Shown here piece by piece: positions 37,593 to 44,623 of a DNA stretch of 64,000 nt. The notes under the pieces were generated by a model. It had not been told where the DNA came from, searched no databases, and saw nothing but the letters and a program-made list of their open reading frames with translations. The stretch comes from Aeromicrobium wangtongii. GTDB lineage: Bacteria; Actinomycetota; Actinomycetes; Propionibacteriales; Nocardioidaceae. A program made the translations under genes and the position numbers. Location: assembly GCF_024584515.1 (NCBI RefSeq), contig NZ_CP102173.1:992001-1056000 (forward strand). The letters are read 5' to 3'. Positions within the stretch are counted from its first letter, which is position 1; every line of letters starts with the position of its first letter.

Positions 37593-37605
37593 GGGCGCCA
37601 CCCTA
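37593..37605 (-). promoter_or_regulatory. -10 element before the TetR gene
   Basis: On the minus strand TAGGGT (37605-37600) overlaps the phosphotransferase stop codon and lies seven bases before GTG 37592. It suggests an internal promoter for tetR as well as read-through from upstream. Confidence 0.45.
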
Positions 37606-38628
37606 GCGTGAAGCGGCCAGTCCTGCGTCGATCAAGGGCACGATCATGTCCCCGATGCCGTCGAACCCGGTTCCCACGGTCTGCCCGTGGGAGTGCCGGT
37701 AGTGGATGCCCTCGAGGATCACGGCGAGCTTGAAGAAGGCCAGCGACTGGTGGTAGCCGATGTCGCTGACGTCCCTGCCGGAGCCCGCGGCATATCGCTC
37801 GATGGTCTCGTCCCGGTTCAGGTAGCCGGGCGCGCGAGGGGCGTCCGTCACCACGGCGCCGCCGCCGTCCGTGGCCGTCTCGCCCAGCTGCTGGTAGGCC
37901 AGCATCAGGGCGACGTCGCTGAGCGGATCGCCCAGCGTGCTCATCTCCCAGTCCAGGACCGCGGTGACCTGGTCCTGGTCGTCGACCAGCACGTTGTCGA
38001 GACGGAAGTCGCCGTGCACGATCGTCCCGTCGCCGGACTCGGGGACGTTCGCGTCCAGATGGGCCACGAGCTCGTCCATGCCGGGCAGCTCGCGGCTCGT
38101 GGACGCCGCCAGCTGCTTCTTCCAGCGCGAGACCTGGCGCCCGATGTAGCCATCGGGACGTCCGAACTCGCCCAGCCCCACCGCGCGGTAGTCGACCGCG
38201 TGCAGGTCCACGAGCGTGTCGACCATCCGGCCGGTGATGTCGCGGGTGCGCTGCTCGCCGAGCTTCTCCAGCTGCGCGGCGCGGGCGTACGGCGTGCCGT
38301 CGACCCGTTCCATGACGTAGAACGGGGCGCCGATGACCTCGGTGTCCTCGCACAGCGCCACCATGGGCGGGACGGGGACGTCGGTCGGCGCGAGCGCCGC
38401 CATGACGCGGTACTCGCGCGCCATGTCGTGGGCGGTCGCGAGCACGTGCCCCAGGGGTGGACGCCGCACCACGTAGTCGTGCGTCCCGTCCGTGACCAGA
38501 TAGGTCAGGTTGGACTTGCCGCCGGTGATCAAGGACGCGTCGAGCGGGCCGCTGACGGCATCGGGGGCGACGGAGGCCAGCCAGCGTCCGACGGCTGCGG
38601 TGTCCAGGCCCTGGGGATCGGTGCTCAT
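37603..38628 (-). CDS. phosphotransferase-family (APH/ACAD10-like) protein
   Basis: This 341-residue protein kinase-like-fold enzyme belongs to the aminoglycoside phosphotransferase family. The catalytic loop is IVHGDFRLDNVLVDD and the metal loop is AVLDWEMSTLGDPLSD. The N-terminal GGKSNLTYLVTDG lies where the nucleotide loop should be. In actinobacteria this subgroup sits next to acyl-CoA dehydrogenases and SDRs and resembles the kinase domain of ACAD10/ACAD11, which phosphorylates 4-hydroxyacyl-CoA. Antibiotic resistance is not the likely role. ATG 38628 starts one base after the SDR stop (TGAcATG), so the genes are coupled. Confidence 0.85.
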   Translation of the reverse strand: MSTDPQGLDTAAVGRWLASVAPDAVSGPLDASLITGGKSNLTYLVTDGTHDYVVRRPPLGHVLATAHDMAREYRVMAALAPTDVPVPPMVALCEDTEVIGAPFYVMERVDGTPYARAAQLEKLGEQRTRDITGRMVDTLVDLHAVDYRAVGLGEFGRPDGYIGRQVSRWKKQLAASTSRELPGMDELVAHLDANVPESGDGTIVHGDFRLDNVLVDDQDQVTAVLDWEMSTLGDPLSDVALMLAYQQLGETATDGGGAVVTDAPRAPGYLNRDETIERYAAGSGRDVSDIGYHQSLAFFKLAVILEGIHYRHSHGQTVGTGFDGIGDMIVPLIDAGLAASR

Positions 38629-38629
38629 G

Positions 38630-39385
38630 TCAGTCCTTCGGCCCGCCGGCGACGTAGATGACCTGGCCGGACACGAAGCCGGCACCCTCGCTGACCAGGA
38701 AGGAGGCGGTGTGCGCGATGTCCTCCGGCTGGCCGACGCGCTGGACCGGGATCTGGTCGGCGCTGAACTTGATGAAGTCGTCGAACGGCACCTTCATGCG
38801 CTCGGCGGTCGCCGCGGTCATGTCGGTCTGGATGAAGCCCGGAGCGATGGCGTTGGCGGTGATGCCGAACTTGCCCAGCTCGATCGCCAGCGTCTTGGTG
38901 AAGCCCTGCAGGCCGGCCTTGGCCGCCGAGTAGTTGGCCTGGCCACGGTTGCCGAGCGCCGAGGTGCTGGACAGGTTGACGATGCGACCGTAGCCCGCCT
39001 CGGTCATGTGCTTCTGGGCGTACTTGGTCATCAGGAACGAGCCGCGCAGGTGCACGCCCATCACCAGGTCCCAGTCCTCGACCGTCATCTTGAACAGCAG
39101 GTTGTCGCGGAGGATGCCGGCGTTGTTGACCAGCACCGTGGGGGCGCCGAGCTCGGCGGCGATGCGCTCGATGGCTGCCTTGACCTGCTCCTCGTTGCTG
39201 ACGTCGGCGCCGACGGCGAGCGCGGTGCCGCCGGCGGACGTGATGGCGTCGACGGTCGCGGCGCACGACGACTCGTCGAGGTCGACGACGGCGATCTGGA
39301 AGCCGTCGGAGGCCAGGCGCTGCGCCACGGCTGCACCGATGCCGCGGGCGGCTCCGGTCACGATGGCGGTACGGGGTTCGGTCAC
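38630..39385 (-). CDS. SDR, 3-oxoacyl reductase (FabG-like)
   Basis: This 251-residue classical SDR has TGAARGIG (residues 10-17), NNAGI and catalytic YSAAKAG. It ends VSGQVIYVAGG. Sequence is of the FabG/3-hydroxyacyl-CoA dehydrogenase type. GTG 39385 is preceded by GAGGAGA at good spacing. It is the first gene of an SDR-phosphotransferase-TetR unit, and the operator at 39411-39426 is identical to the one before the acyl-CoA dehydrogenase operon at 18.7 kb. Together these suggest a shared regulon for degradation of an unusual acyl-CoA, perhaps 4-hydroxy acids. Confidence 0.9.
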   Translation of the reverse strand: MTEPRTAIVTGAARGIGAAVAQRLASDGFQIAVVDLDESSCAATVDAITSAGGTALAVGADVSNEEQVKAAIERIAAELGAPTVLVNNAGILRDNLLFKMTVEDWDLVMGVHLRGSFLMTKYAQKHMTEAGYGRIVNLSSTSALGNRGQANYSAAKAGLQGFTKTLAIELGKFGITANAIAPGFIQTDMTAATAERMKVPFDDFIKFSADQIPVQRVGQPEDIAHTASFLVSEGAGFVSGQVIYVAGGPKD

Positions 39386-39410
39386 GGTGTTCTCCTCGAG
39401 GGCGCGCGAT

Positions 39411-39426
39411 CTAAGCGCTTGCTTAG
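39411..39426. promoter_or_regulatory. TetR operator, copy 2
   Basis: CTAAGC-GCTT-GCTTAG is the exact reverse complement of the core at 18738-18753. It lies 25 bases upstream of the SDR GTG start. The regulator is probably the TetR encoded at 18119-18694, or less likely the one at 36975. Confidence 0.72.
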
Positions 39427-39496
39427 TAGGACGTTCCGAACGTTATCGCACGATGGGCGCGGGGGCGAGGTTCTGCGACGCGCGGATCAGCAAAAT

Positions 39497-39540
39497 ATGA
39501 GGGATTCCTCATCTTTGTGTATAGTTGAGGAAAACCTCAT
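39497..39540 (+). promoter_or_regulatory. carboxylase promoter with paired operator (fasO-like)
   Basis: ATGAGG-GATT-CCTCAT (39497-39512) is a perfect palindrome and TTGAGG-AAAA-CCTCAT (39525-39540) a near-perfect one. The -10 TATAGT (39520-39525) runs into the second. The arrangement and sequences repeat those before fas at 22076-22114, so both genes should answer to one regulator. Confidence 0.7.
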
Positions 39541-39554
39541 GTTTAGGAGTTCGT

Positions 39555-41063
39555 GTGTCGAAGCTCGATCGCCCCGTGGTCGCCGAGACCACCGCACCGA
39601 CCGGCCAGCGCACGGTGCTCACGCAGCGCCGTGAGGACCGGTTCGCCCGCGTCGAGCCGAAGGGCAAGCGCGTCCACACCGCGCGTGAGCGCGCCGAGAT
39701 GCTCGTCGACGAGGGCTCCTTCGTCGAGATGACGCCGATGCGCTCGGCCGGGGCGGGCACCGGCAGCGGTGTCGTCGCCGGGTGGGGGACGACCGACGGC
39801 CACTCCGTCGTCGTGGTCTCGCACGATGCCGCCGTCGCCTCAGGTGCGATCGGTGCGGTCATGGCCGAGAGCATCCAGAAGGCCCAGCGGTTCGCGATCG
39901 ACAAGGGCTACCCGATCGTCTACATCAACGACTCGGGCGGAGCCCGCATCCACGACGGCATCTTCGCGCTGCACGGATGCGGCGGGATCTTCGCGCTGAA
40001 CATCGAGGCGCAGAGCCGCATCCCGCAGATCTCGCTGATCCTGGGGCCGTGCGCGGGCGCCGCGGCGTACTCGCCGGCCCTCACGGACTGGACGATCATG
40101 GTCAAGGAGCAGGGACAGATGTTCCTGACCGGGCCCGACATCGTCAAGGCCGCGACGGGCGAGGACGCCACTGCCGAGGACATCGGTGGTTCCGCGCTGC
40201 ACACCAAGGTCAGCGGTGTCGCGCATCTCGAGGTCGACAGCGAGCAGGAGGCGTTCTACGCGACCCGCCTGCTGCTGTCGTTCCTGCCCACCCACAAGGG
40301 TGGAGCGCAGAAGCGCCACGACCCCGTGCCGGCCAATCCCGGTGCCGCCGCGGCGCTGCCGACCCTCGTCCCGGAGAAGTCCAGCGTCGTGTTCGACATG
40401 AACAAGCTGCTCGACGGGGTGCTGGACAACGGCGCCCGGCTCGAGCTGATGCCCGAGCACGCGCCGAGCATCCTGACCCTGTTCGCCCGGCTCGACGGTC
40501 ACGCCGTCGGCGTCCTGGCCAACCAGCCCAATGCCCGCGGCGGGATCCTGGACTCCAAGGCGTCGGTCAAGGCCGCCCGCTTCGTGGAGTTCTGCGGCCG
40601 CTTCGATCTTCCCGTCCTCACATTCGTCGACGTGCCGGGCTTCCTGCCGGGCACCGTCGAGGAGGGGCGAGGCGTCATCACGCATGGCGCCAAGCTCCTC
40701 AAGGCGTACGTCGAGACCAAGAGCCCCAAGCTCACGGTCGTGGTGCGCAAGTCGTACGGCGGCGCGTACATCGCGATGGGATCGGCGTCGCTCGGTGCCG
40801 ACGCCAACTGGGCGTGGTCGAACTCCGAGATCGCCGTGATGGGTCCCGGCGGGGCCGTCGCGCTGCTGCACCGGCGCGCCCTCAAGGAGGCCGAGGAGCC
40901 GACCGTCCTGCGTGACCAGCTGGCCGCCGTGTACCGCGAGGAGGTCGCCCGTCCGTATCTCGCTGCGGAGGCCGGCATCGTCGACGACGTCATCCACCCC
41001 GAGGAGACCCGCGAGCGCATGGTCGCCGCGATGCGCATGCTGACCCACGGATCGGCGGTCTGA
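39555..41063 (+). CDS. acyl-CoA carboxylase beta (carboxyltransferase) subunit
   Basis: This 502-residue AccD-type carboxyltransferase moves CO2 from carboxybiotin to acetyl- or propionyl-CoA. It has the N-terminal crotonase-like half (INDSGGARIHDGIFALHGCGGIFA, GPCAGAAAYSPALTDWTIM) and the C-terminal half (FVDVPGFLPGTVEEGRGVITHGAKLL, KSYGGAYIAMGS). Sharing the fas operator suggests it makes malonyl-CoA for FAS-I, like Corynebacterium AccD1; substrate is inferred. GTG 39555 follows AGGAG (39545-39549) by five bases. A biotin-carrier gene overlaps its stop (TGATG). The biotin carboxylase must be encoded elsewhere. Confidence 0.92.
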   Translation: MSKLDRPVVAETTAPTGQRTVLTQRREDRFARVEPKGKRVHTARERAEMLVDEGSFVEMTPMRSAGAGTGSGVVAGWGTTDGHSVVVVSHDAAVASGAIGAVMAESIQKAQRFAIDKGYPIVYINDSGGARIHDGIFALHGCGGIFALNIEAQSRIPQISLILGPCAGAAAYSPALTDWTIMVKEQGQMFLTGPDIVKAATGEDATAEDIGGSALHTKVSGVAHLEVDSEQEAFYATRLLLSFLPTHKGGAQKRHDPVPANPGAAAALPTLVPEKSSVVFDMNKLLDGVLDNGARLELMPEHAPSILTLFARLDGHAVGVLANQPNARGGILDSKASVKAARFVEFCGRFDLPVLTFVDVPGFLPGTVEEGRGVITHGAKLLKAYVETKSPKLTVVVRKSYGGAYIAMGSASLGADANWAWSNSEIAVMGPGGAVALLHRRALKEAEEPTVLRDQLAAVYREEVARPYLAAEAGIVDDVIHPEETRERMVAAMRMLTHGSAV

Positions 41064-41290
41064 TGCACACCGCACGGGCCGAGATCGTCTCGAACGTCTG
41101 GAAGATCGTCGCCCGTGAGGGTGACCAGGTGGGGCCCGGGGACACTCTGGCCATCCTGGAGTCGATGAAGATGGAGATCCCGCTGGTCGCGCAGGTGGGC
41201 GGCCACGTCAGCAAGATCCTGGTCGAGCTCGGCCAGATCGTCCAGGAGGGCGATCCGGTCGTCGAGATCGACGAGACCGCCAGCGCCTGA
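41063..41290 (+). CDS. biotin carrier protein, single biotinyl domain
   Basis: This 75-residue protein is almost only a biotinyl domain. The biotin-accepting lysine is K36 in LESMKMEIP. Flanking glycines (EGDQVGPGD and EGDPVVEID) form the usual beta-hammerhead. It overlaps the carboxyltransferase stop by one base, so it is the dedicated carrier for that subunit or for a wider acyl-CoA carboxylase complex. Such free, very short carriers occur in several actinobacteria. Confidence 0.92.
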   Translation: MHTARAEIVSNVWKIVAREGDQVGPGDTLAILESMKMEIPLVAQVGGHVSKILVELGQIVQEGDPVVEIDETASA

Positions 41291-41301
41291 GCGGTGTCTG
41301 C

Positions 41302-41313
41302 CATCATCGGCGG
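41302..41313 (+). promoter_or_regulatory. -10 element before the thioesterase gene
   Basis: CATCAT (41302-41307) followed by six bases and GTG 41314, with no Shine-Dalgarno sequence. It may give a leaderless transcript in addition to read-through from the carrier gene. Confidence 0.35.
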
Positions 41314-42036
41314 GTGCCAATCACCGACGCCGTCGTCCATGAGATCGCGATGCGCTGGGCGGACATCGACTCGCTCAACCACGTCAACAATGTGGTGTAC
41401 GTCGACTACGCGTCCGAGGCGCGGGCCGTGCTGGGGGAGGCTGTGGCCGACGCCCCGGTCCGGAGCATGTCCGTCCGGTTCCTGCAGCCGCTCCTGCTGA
41501 GCAGGGAGCCGGTGGCGGTCGCCTCCGCCGTCGACGGCGCCACGGTGACGCAGCAGATCCGCCGCCGCGGTTCCGACGCCGTGTTCGCCGAGATCCGGAC
41601 CGAGCTCGGCGCGCTCCGGCCGATTCCGCCGCACCCGGCCGGCGGGATGCCCTTCGCGATGGCGGTCCGCCGCAGCGACCTGGACCAGAGCGGGAACGTC
41701 AGCCTGCCGAAGCTGTTCCAGCTCGTCCAGGAGCTTCGCATCCTGTTCGTCTCCGAGCAGGTGCAGCAGATGCAGGCCGGGCGCTTCGTGGTCGGGACCG
41801 TGGCCGTCGAGCAGGCCCGACCGGTGCCGTGGCGCGCCGAGCCGTACGCCGCACGAGCCCGGCTCACCCGGGTCGGAGCGGGCTCGATCACGATCGAGTC
41901 CGAGATCCTCGACGAGGACGCCGTGCTGGTGCGCTCGACCTCGGTGATGGTGGGCTTCGACGCCCAGCACCAGCGGTCACGCCGCCTGGACGATGACGAG
42001 CGGGCGATCTTCGAGGCGACCCTCGACGCCTCCTGA
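41314..42036 (+). CDS. double hot-dog acyl-CoA thioesterase
   Basis: This 240-residue protein is made of two hot-dog domains. The first has MRWADIDSLNHVNNVVYVDYASEAR, the 4HBT motif with catalytic Asp. The second begins near AVRRSDLDQSGNVSLPKLFQLVQELR. Such tandem 4HBT proteins hydrolyse acyl-CoA. It lies 23 bases after the biotin carrier, which places a chain-releasing enzyme next to the carboxylase for fatty acid synthesis. GTG 41314 is the start; chain-length preference is unknown. Confidence 0.85.
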   Translation: MPITDAVVHEIAMRWADIDSLNHVNNVVYVDYASEARAVLGEAVADAPVRSMSVRFLQPLLLSREPVAVASAVDGATVTQQIRRRGSDAVFAEIRTELGALRPIPPHPAGGMPFAMAVRRSDLDQSGNVSLPKLFQLVQELRILFVSEQVQQMQAGRFVVGTVAVEQARPVPWRAEPYAARARLTRVGAGSITIESEILDEDAVLVRSTSVMVGFDAQHQRSRRLDDDERAIFEATLDAS

Positions 42037-42045
42037 CCATCCGGT

Positions 42046-42169
42046 GGGACGGGAAAATCTGGTTTCGTCCGGGGGACAGGAAAATCTGGTCTCGTCGGCA
42101 CCGTCGCTGACAGGACCAGATTGTCTGGTCGAAAACCGGCGCGGCGGACGGAACCAGATTCTCTCGTCC
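42046..42169. repeat. four-copy imperfect repeat, two forward and two inverted
   Basis: Copies of about 25 bases sit at 42046-42070 and 42073-42096 (forward) and at 42108-42130 and 42145-42169 (reverse). All share the core AATCTGGT with GAC and GTC-type flanks. Copies 1 and 4, and 2 and 3, can pair as nested stems. The block fills the gap between the convergent thioesterase and globin genes, so termination is one possible role. It is not a CRISPR array: copies are inverted and spacing is 2-15 bases. Confidence 0.7.
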
Positions 42170-42183
42170 AACCCCGGGCGGGG

Positions 42184-42570
42184 TCAGCCCGGCGCGTTCA
42201 CCATGAACTGGGCGGCGTGCTGGACGTAGGCCCAGAACTGCGCATCGTGCTCGGGGGAGAGGTCGGCCTTGTCCAGGGCGGCGCGGAAGTGCTTGAGCCA
42301 GTGGTCGCGGGCCCGTTCGTCGACGACGAAGGACACGTGCCGCATCCGCAGGCGCGGGTGCCCGCGCTGCTCGGAGTAGGTCGTCGGTCCGCCCCAGTAC
42401 TGCTCGAGGAACATCGTGAACCGGTGCGCCGCGGCGGCGAGGTCCTCCTCGGGGTACATCGGGCGCAGCACCTCGTCCTCGGCGACGCCCTCGTAGAACG
42501 TGTCCACGATCGCCTTGATCGTGTCGTGACCACCGATCGCGTCGTAGAACGTCTGCTCGGTCTGGGTCAT
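42184..42570 (-). CDS. glbO: group II truncated haemoglobin
   Basis: This 128-residue 2-on-2 globin has the start FYDAIGGHDTIKAIVDTFYEGV, the group II signature YWGGPTTYSEQRGHPRLRMRH and the proximal His in that last segment. In mycobacteria trHbO binds oxygen and handles oxidants at the membrane. ATG 42570 overlaps the stop of the upstream MscS gene (ATGA) and has GGAGG upstream; the longer open frame to 42750 is not used. Coupling with a mechanosensitive channel is unusual and functionally unexplained. Confidence 0.93.
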   Translation of the reverse strand: MTQTEQTFYDAIGGHDTIKAIVDTFYEGVAEDEVLRPMYPEEDLAAAAHRFTMFLEQYWGGPTTYSEQRGHPRLRMRHVSFVVDERARDHWLKHFRAALDKADLSPEHDAQFWAYVQHAAQFMVNAPG

Positions 42571-43490
42571 GACTTGGCGTCCTCCACCTGGATCGTCGGG
42601 AACGTCGTCGGGATGCGGATCCCGGCGCGGTCGAACTCGGCCTTGATGCGGCGCCGCATCGCGCGAGCCACCAGCCACTGCTGGGCGGGTGCGGTCTTCA
42701 GCACGACACGGACCACGATGCCATCCTTGTCGAACCGCTCGACGCCCCACACCTCAGGGGCCTCGATGATGACGTCGTGGAACTGCGGCTCCTCGTAGGT
42801 CGACGTCGCGACGTCCTGCAGGATCGCCTGGACCCGGTCGAGATCGGTCTCGTACGACACCGTGATGTCCAGGACGGTGCGCGCCCAGTTCTGGCTCTGG
42901 TTGCCGACCCGCAGGATCTCACCGTTGCGGACGTACCAGACCGTGCCGTTGACGTCGCGCAGCCGCGTGACCCGCAGGCCGACGGCCTCGACCGTCCCCT
43001 CGGCCTCGCCGAGGTCGACCGAGTCGCCCACGCCGTACTGGTCCTCCAGGATCATGAAGATGCCGGACAGGAAGTCCTTGACCAGGTTCTGTGCGCCGAA
43101 GCCGAGGGCCACGCCGACGATGCCGGCGCTGGCGATGATCGGTGCGATGTTGATGCCGAGCTTGGCCAGCACGCTGACCGTCACGATCGCGAAGATGACT
43201 CCGGTCGCAAAGCTCTTGAGCAGTGAGCCCATCGTCGCCGCGCGCTGCTGACGGCGGGCGTGGACGGCGGGGCGCCGGTCGGCCAGGAACTCGCCGGCGC
43301 GGCTGTTGGCGATGACGCCGGGCACGGCACCCTTGCCCGCCCGTGTGACGAGTCGGTCGATCGCCCGGCAGACGAACCAGCGGAACAGCAGGCCGAGGAC
43401 GATGACCAGCACGATGCTGCCCGGTGTCGCGACGAACCATTCGTAGGCCTTGCCCTCGGGCAGCTTCCAGTTGATGTCGAGGTGAGGCAT
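42567..43490 (-). CDS. small-conductance mechanosensitive channel (MscS family)
   Basis: This 307-residue MscS-family channel has a first membrane segment at about 26-45, further ones at about 95-150 and a pore helix in ASAGIVGVALGFGAQNLVKDFLSGIFMILE. A cytoplasmic beta domain follows (YGVGDSVDLGEAEGTVEAVGLRVTRLRDVNGTVWYVRNGEI). It relieves turgor after osmotic downshock. It shares an ATGA overlap with the downstream globin gene. The N-terminal 25 residues are polar (MPHLDINWKLPEGKAYEW). The start ATG 43490 has no strong ribosome site. Confidence 0.92.
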   Translation of the reverse strand: MPHLDINWKLPEGKAYEWFVATPGSIVLVIVLGLLFRWFVCRAIDRLVTRAGKGAVPGVIANSRAGEFLADRRPAVHARRQQRAATMGSLLKSFATGVIFAIVTVSVLAKLGINIAPIIASAGIVGVALGFGAQNLVKDFLSGIFMILEDQYGVGDSVDLGEAEGTVEAVGLRVTRLRDVNGTVWYVRNGEILRVGNQSQNWARTVLDITVSYETDLDRVQAILQDVATSTYEEPQFHDVIIEAPEVWGVERFDKDGIVVRVVLKTAPAQQWLVARAMRRRIKAEFDRAGIRIPTTFPTIQVEDAKS

Positions 43491-43510
43491 TGCCCCAGCC
43501 TACGGGTGGC

Positions 43511-43523
43511 TACGATGGGGCCC
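43511..43523 (+). promoter_or_regulatory. -10 element of a leaderless small-protein gene
   Basis: TACGAT (43511-43516), seven bases, then ATG 43524. This is an excellent extended match to the leaderless pattern seen across the window. Confidence 0.5.
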
Positions 43524-43805
43524 ATGAAGACTCCTGCTCGCGTGCTCGGACTCGTGCTCGCCACCGTCGTGACGTTCATCGCCGGCTCGGGCGCGGCCTT
43601 CGCCGACGCCCCCACGGGATCGGCGTGGCCCAAGGGAGACGGTCGCAGCGACCTCGACAACTGGCTGCTGTTCGGCGGCGGCACGGTGGGCCTGTTCATC
43701 GTCATCTCGCTGTTCGGCCTGCTGACCGCGCGTCGCAACTTCGTCCCGCCGGCGCCCGGCGCCCACGTCGCCACCACGAGCGACAACAGCCCCGCCCACC
43801 ACTGA
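43524..43805 (+). CDS. small secreted/membrane protein of unknown function
   Basis: The 93-residue product has an N-terminal signal-type segment (MKTPARVLGLVLATVVTFIAGSGAAFADAP, cleavage likely after AFA), a short polar part (TGSAWPKGDGRSDLDNW), one membrane segment (about 48-67) and a polar tail ending in SPAHH. I do not recognise a family with confidence. It is divergent from the MscS channel, which may hint at an envelope function. The real start ATG 43524 sits seven bases after a TACGAT box; the open frame upstream to 43260 is antisense to mscS. Confidence 0.75.
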   Translation: MKTPARVLGLVLATVVTFIAGSGAAFADAPTGSAWPKGDGRSDLDNWLLFGGGTVGLFIVISLFGLLTARRNFVPPAPGAHVATTSDNSPAHH

Positions 43806-43844
43806 GGGCGGACGGGGCCGTGACGGCTCCGATGGGCGACGCGG

Positions 43845-44600
43845 TCAGCGCGGCGCCATGCGCAGTGCGCCGTCCATCCGGATGGTCTCGCCGTTGAGGT
43901 AGTCGTGATCGATGATCATGCCCACGAGCTTGGCGTACTCGGCCGGCTCGCACAGCCGCTGCGGGAACGGGACGCCGGCGGCCAGACCCGCGCGGATCTC
44001 CTCGCTGACGGTCGCGAGCATCGGGGTGTTGACGATGCCCGGGGCGATCGTGCAGACCCGGATGCCGTACTGGGCCAGGTCGCGCGCAGCGGGCAGCGTC
44101 ATGCCCACGATGCCGCCCTTGGACGAGGAGTAGGCGACCTGCCCGATCTGGCCGTCGAAGGCGGCGATCGAGGCGGTGTTGACGATCACGCCCCGCTGGC
44201 CGTTCTCGTCGGCCTCGGTCCGGGCGATGGCCTCGGAGGCCAGGGCCAGCACCGTGAAGCTGCCGACCAGGTTGATCTGCACGATCTTGGCGTACAGGCC
44301 CAGGTCGTGGACGCCCTTGCGGCCCAGGATGCGGGCCGAGGGGCCGATGCCGGCGCAGTTGACGACCGAGCGCAGCGGAGCGGCCTCGGCGGCGGTCGCG
44401 ACCGCTGAGCGCACCTGCTCCTCGTCAGTCACGTCGGCGGCGACGTAGGTGACGCCGTCGATGGCCGGCGCCTGCTCGATCGAGCCGGGCAGGTCCAGGG
44501 CGAAGACCGACGCGCCCTGCTGGGCGAGATGGGCGGCCGTGGCTGCGCCGAGGCCGGAGGCTCCGCCGGTGACGATCGCGGCGGTGTCGTTGAGCTGCAT
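43845..44600 (-). CDS. short-chain dehydrogenase (3-hydroxyacyl-CoA dehydrogenase type)
   Basis: This 251-residue SDR has TGGASGLG (residues 11-18), NCAGIG in place of NNAG, and catalytic YSSSKGG. It ends NGETIRMDGALRM. The overall sequence resembles type II 3-hydroxyacyl-CoA dehydrogenases (HSD10-like), which oxidise 3-hydroxy- or 2-methyl-3-hydroxyacyl-CoA. It follows an acyl-CoA dehydrogenase on the same strand 23 bases downstream, so the pair supplies steps one and three of a beta-oxidation pathway. ATG 44600 gives MQLNDTAAIVTGG. The longer open frame to 45503 is antisense-like noise over the neighbour. Confidence 0.88.
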   Translation of the reverse strand: MQLNDTAAIVTGGASGLGAATAAHLAQQGASVFALDLPGSIEQAPAIDGVTYVAADVTDEEQVRSAVATAAEAAPLRSVVNCAGIGPSARILGRKGVHDLGLYAKIVQINLVGSFTVLALASEAIARTEADENGQRGVIVNTASIAAFDGQIGQVAYSSSKGGIVGMTLPAARDLAQYGIRVCTIAPGIVNTPMLATVSEEIRAGLAAGVPFPQRLCEPAEYAKLVGMIIDHDYLNGETIRMDGALRMAPR

Positions 44601-44623
44601 GCTTCTCCTGTGGGTGGGACGGG

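Noticed and set aside
37603-38628. Aminoglycoside resistance gene
   Set aside because: It has the phosphotransferase fold, but the neighbours and the subgroup sequence point to acyl-CoA metabolism.
42046-42169. CRISPR array
   Set aside because: Only four units, two inverted, spacing 2-15 bases, no cas genes.
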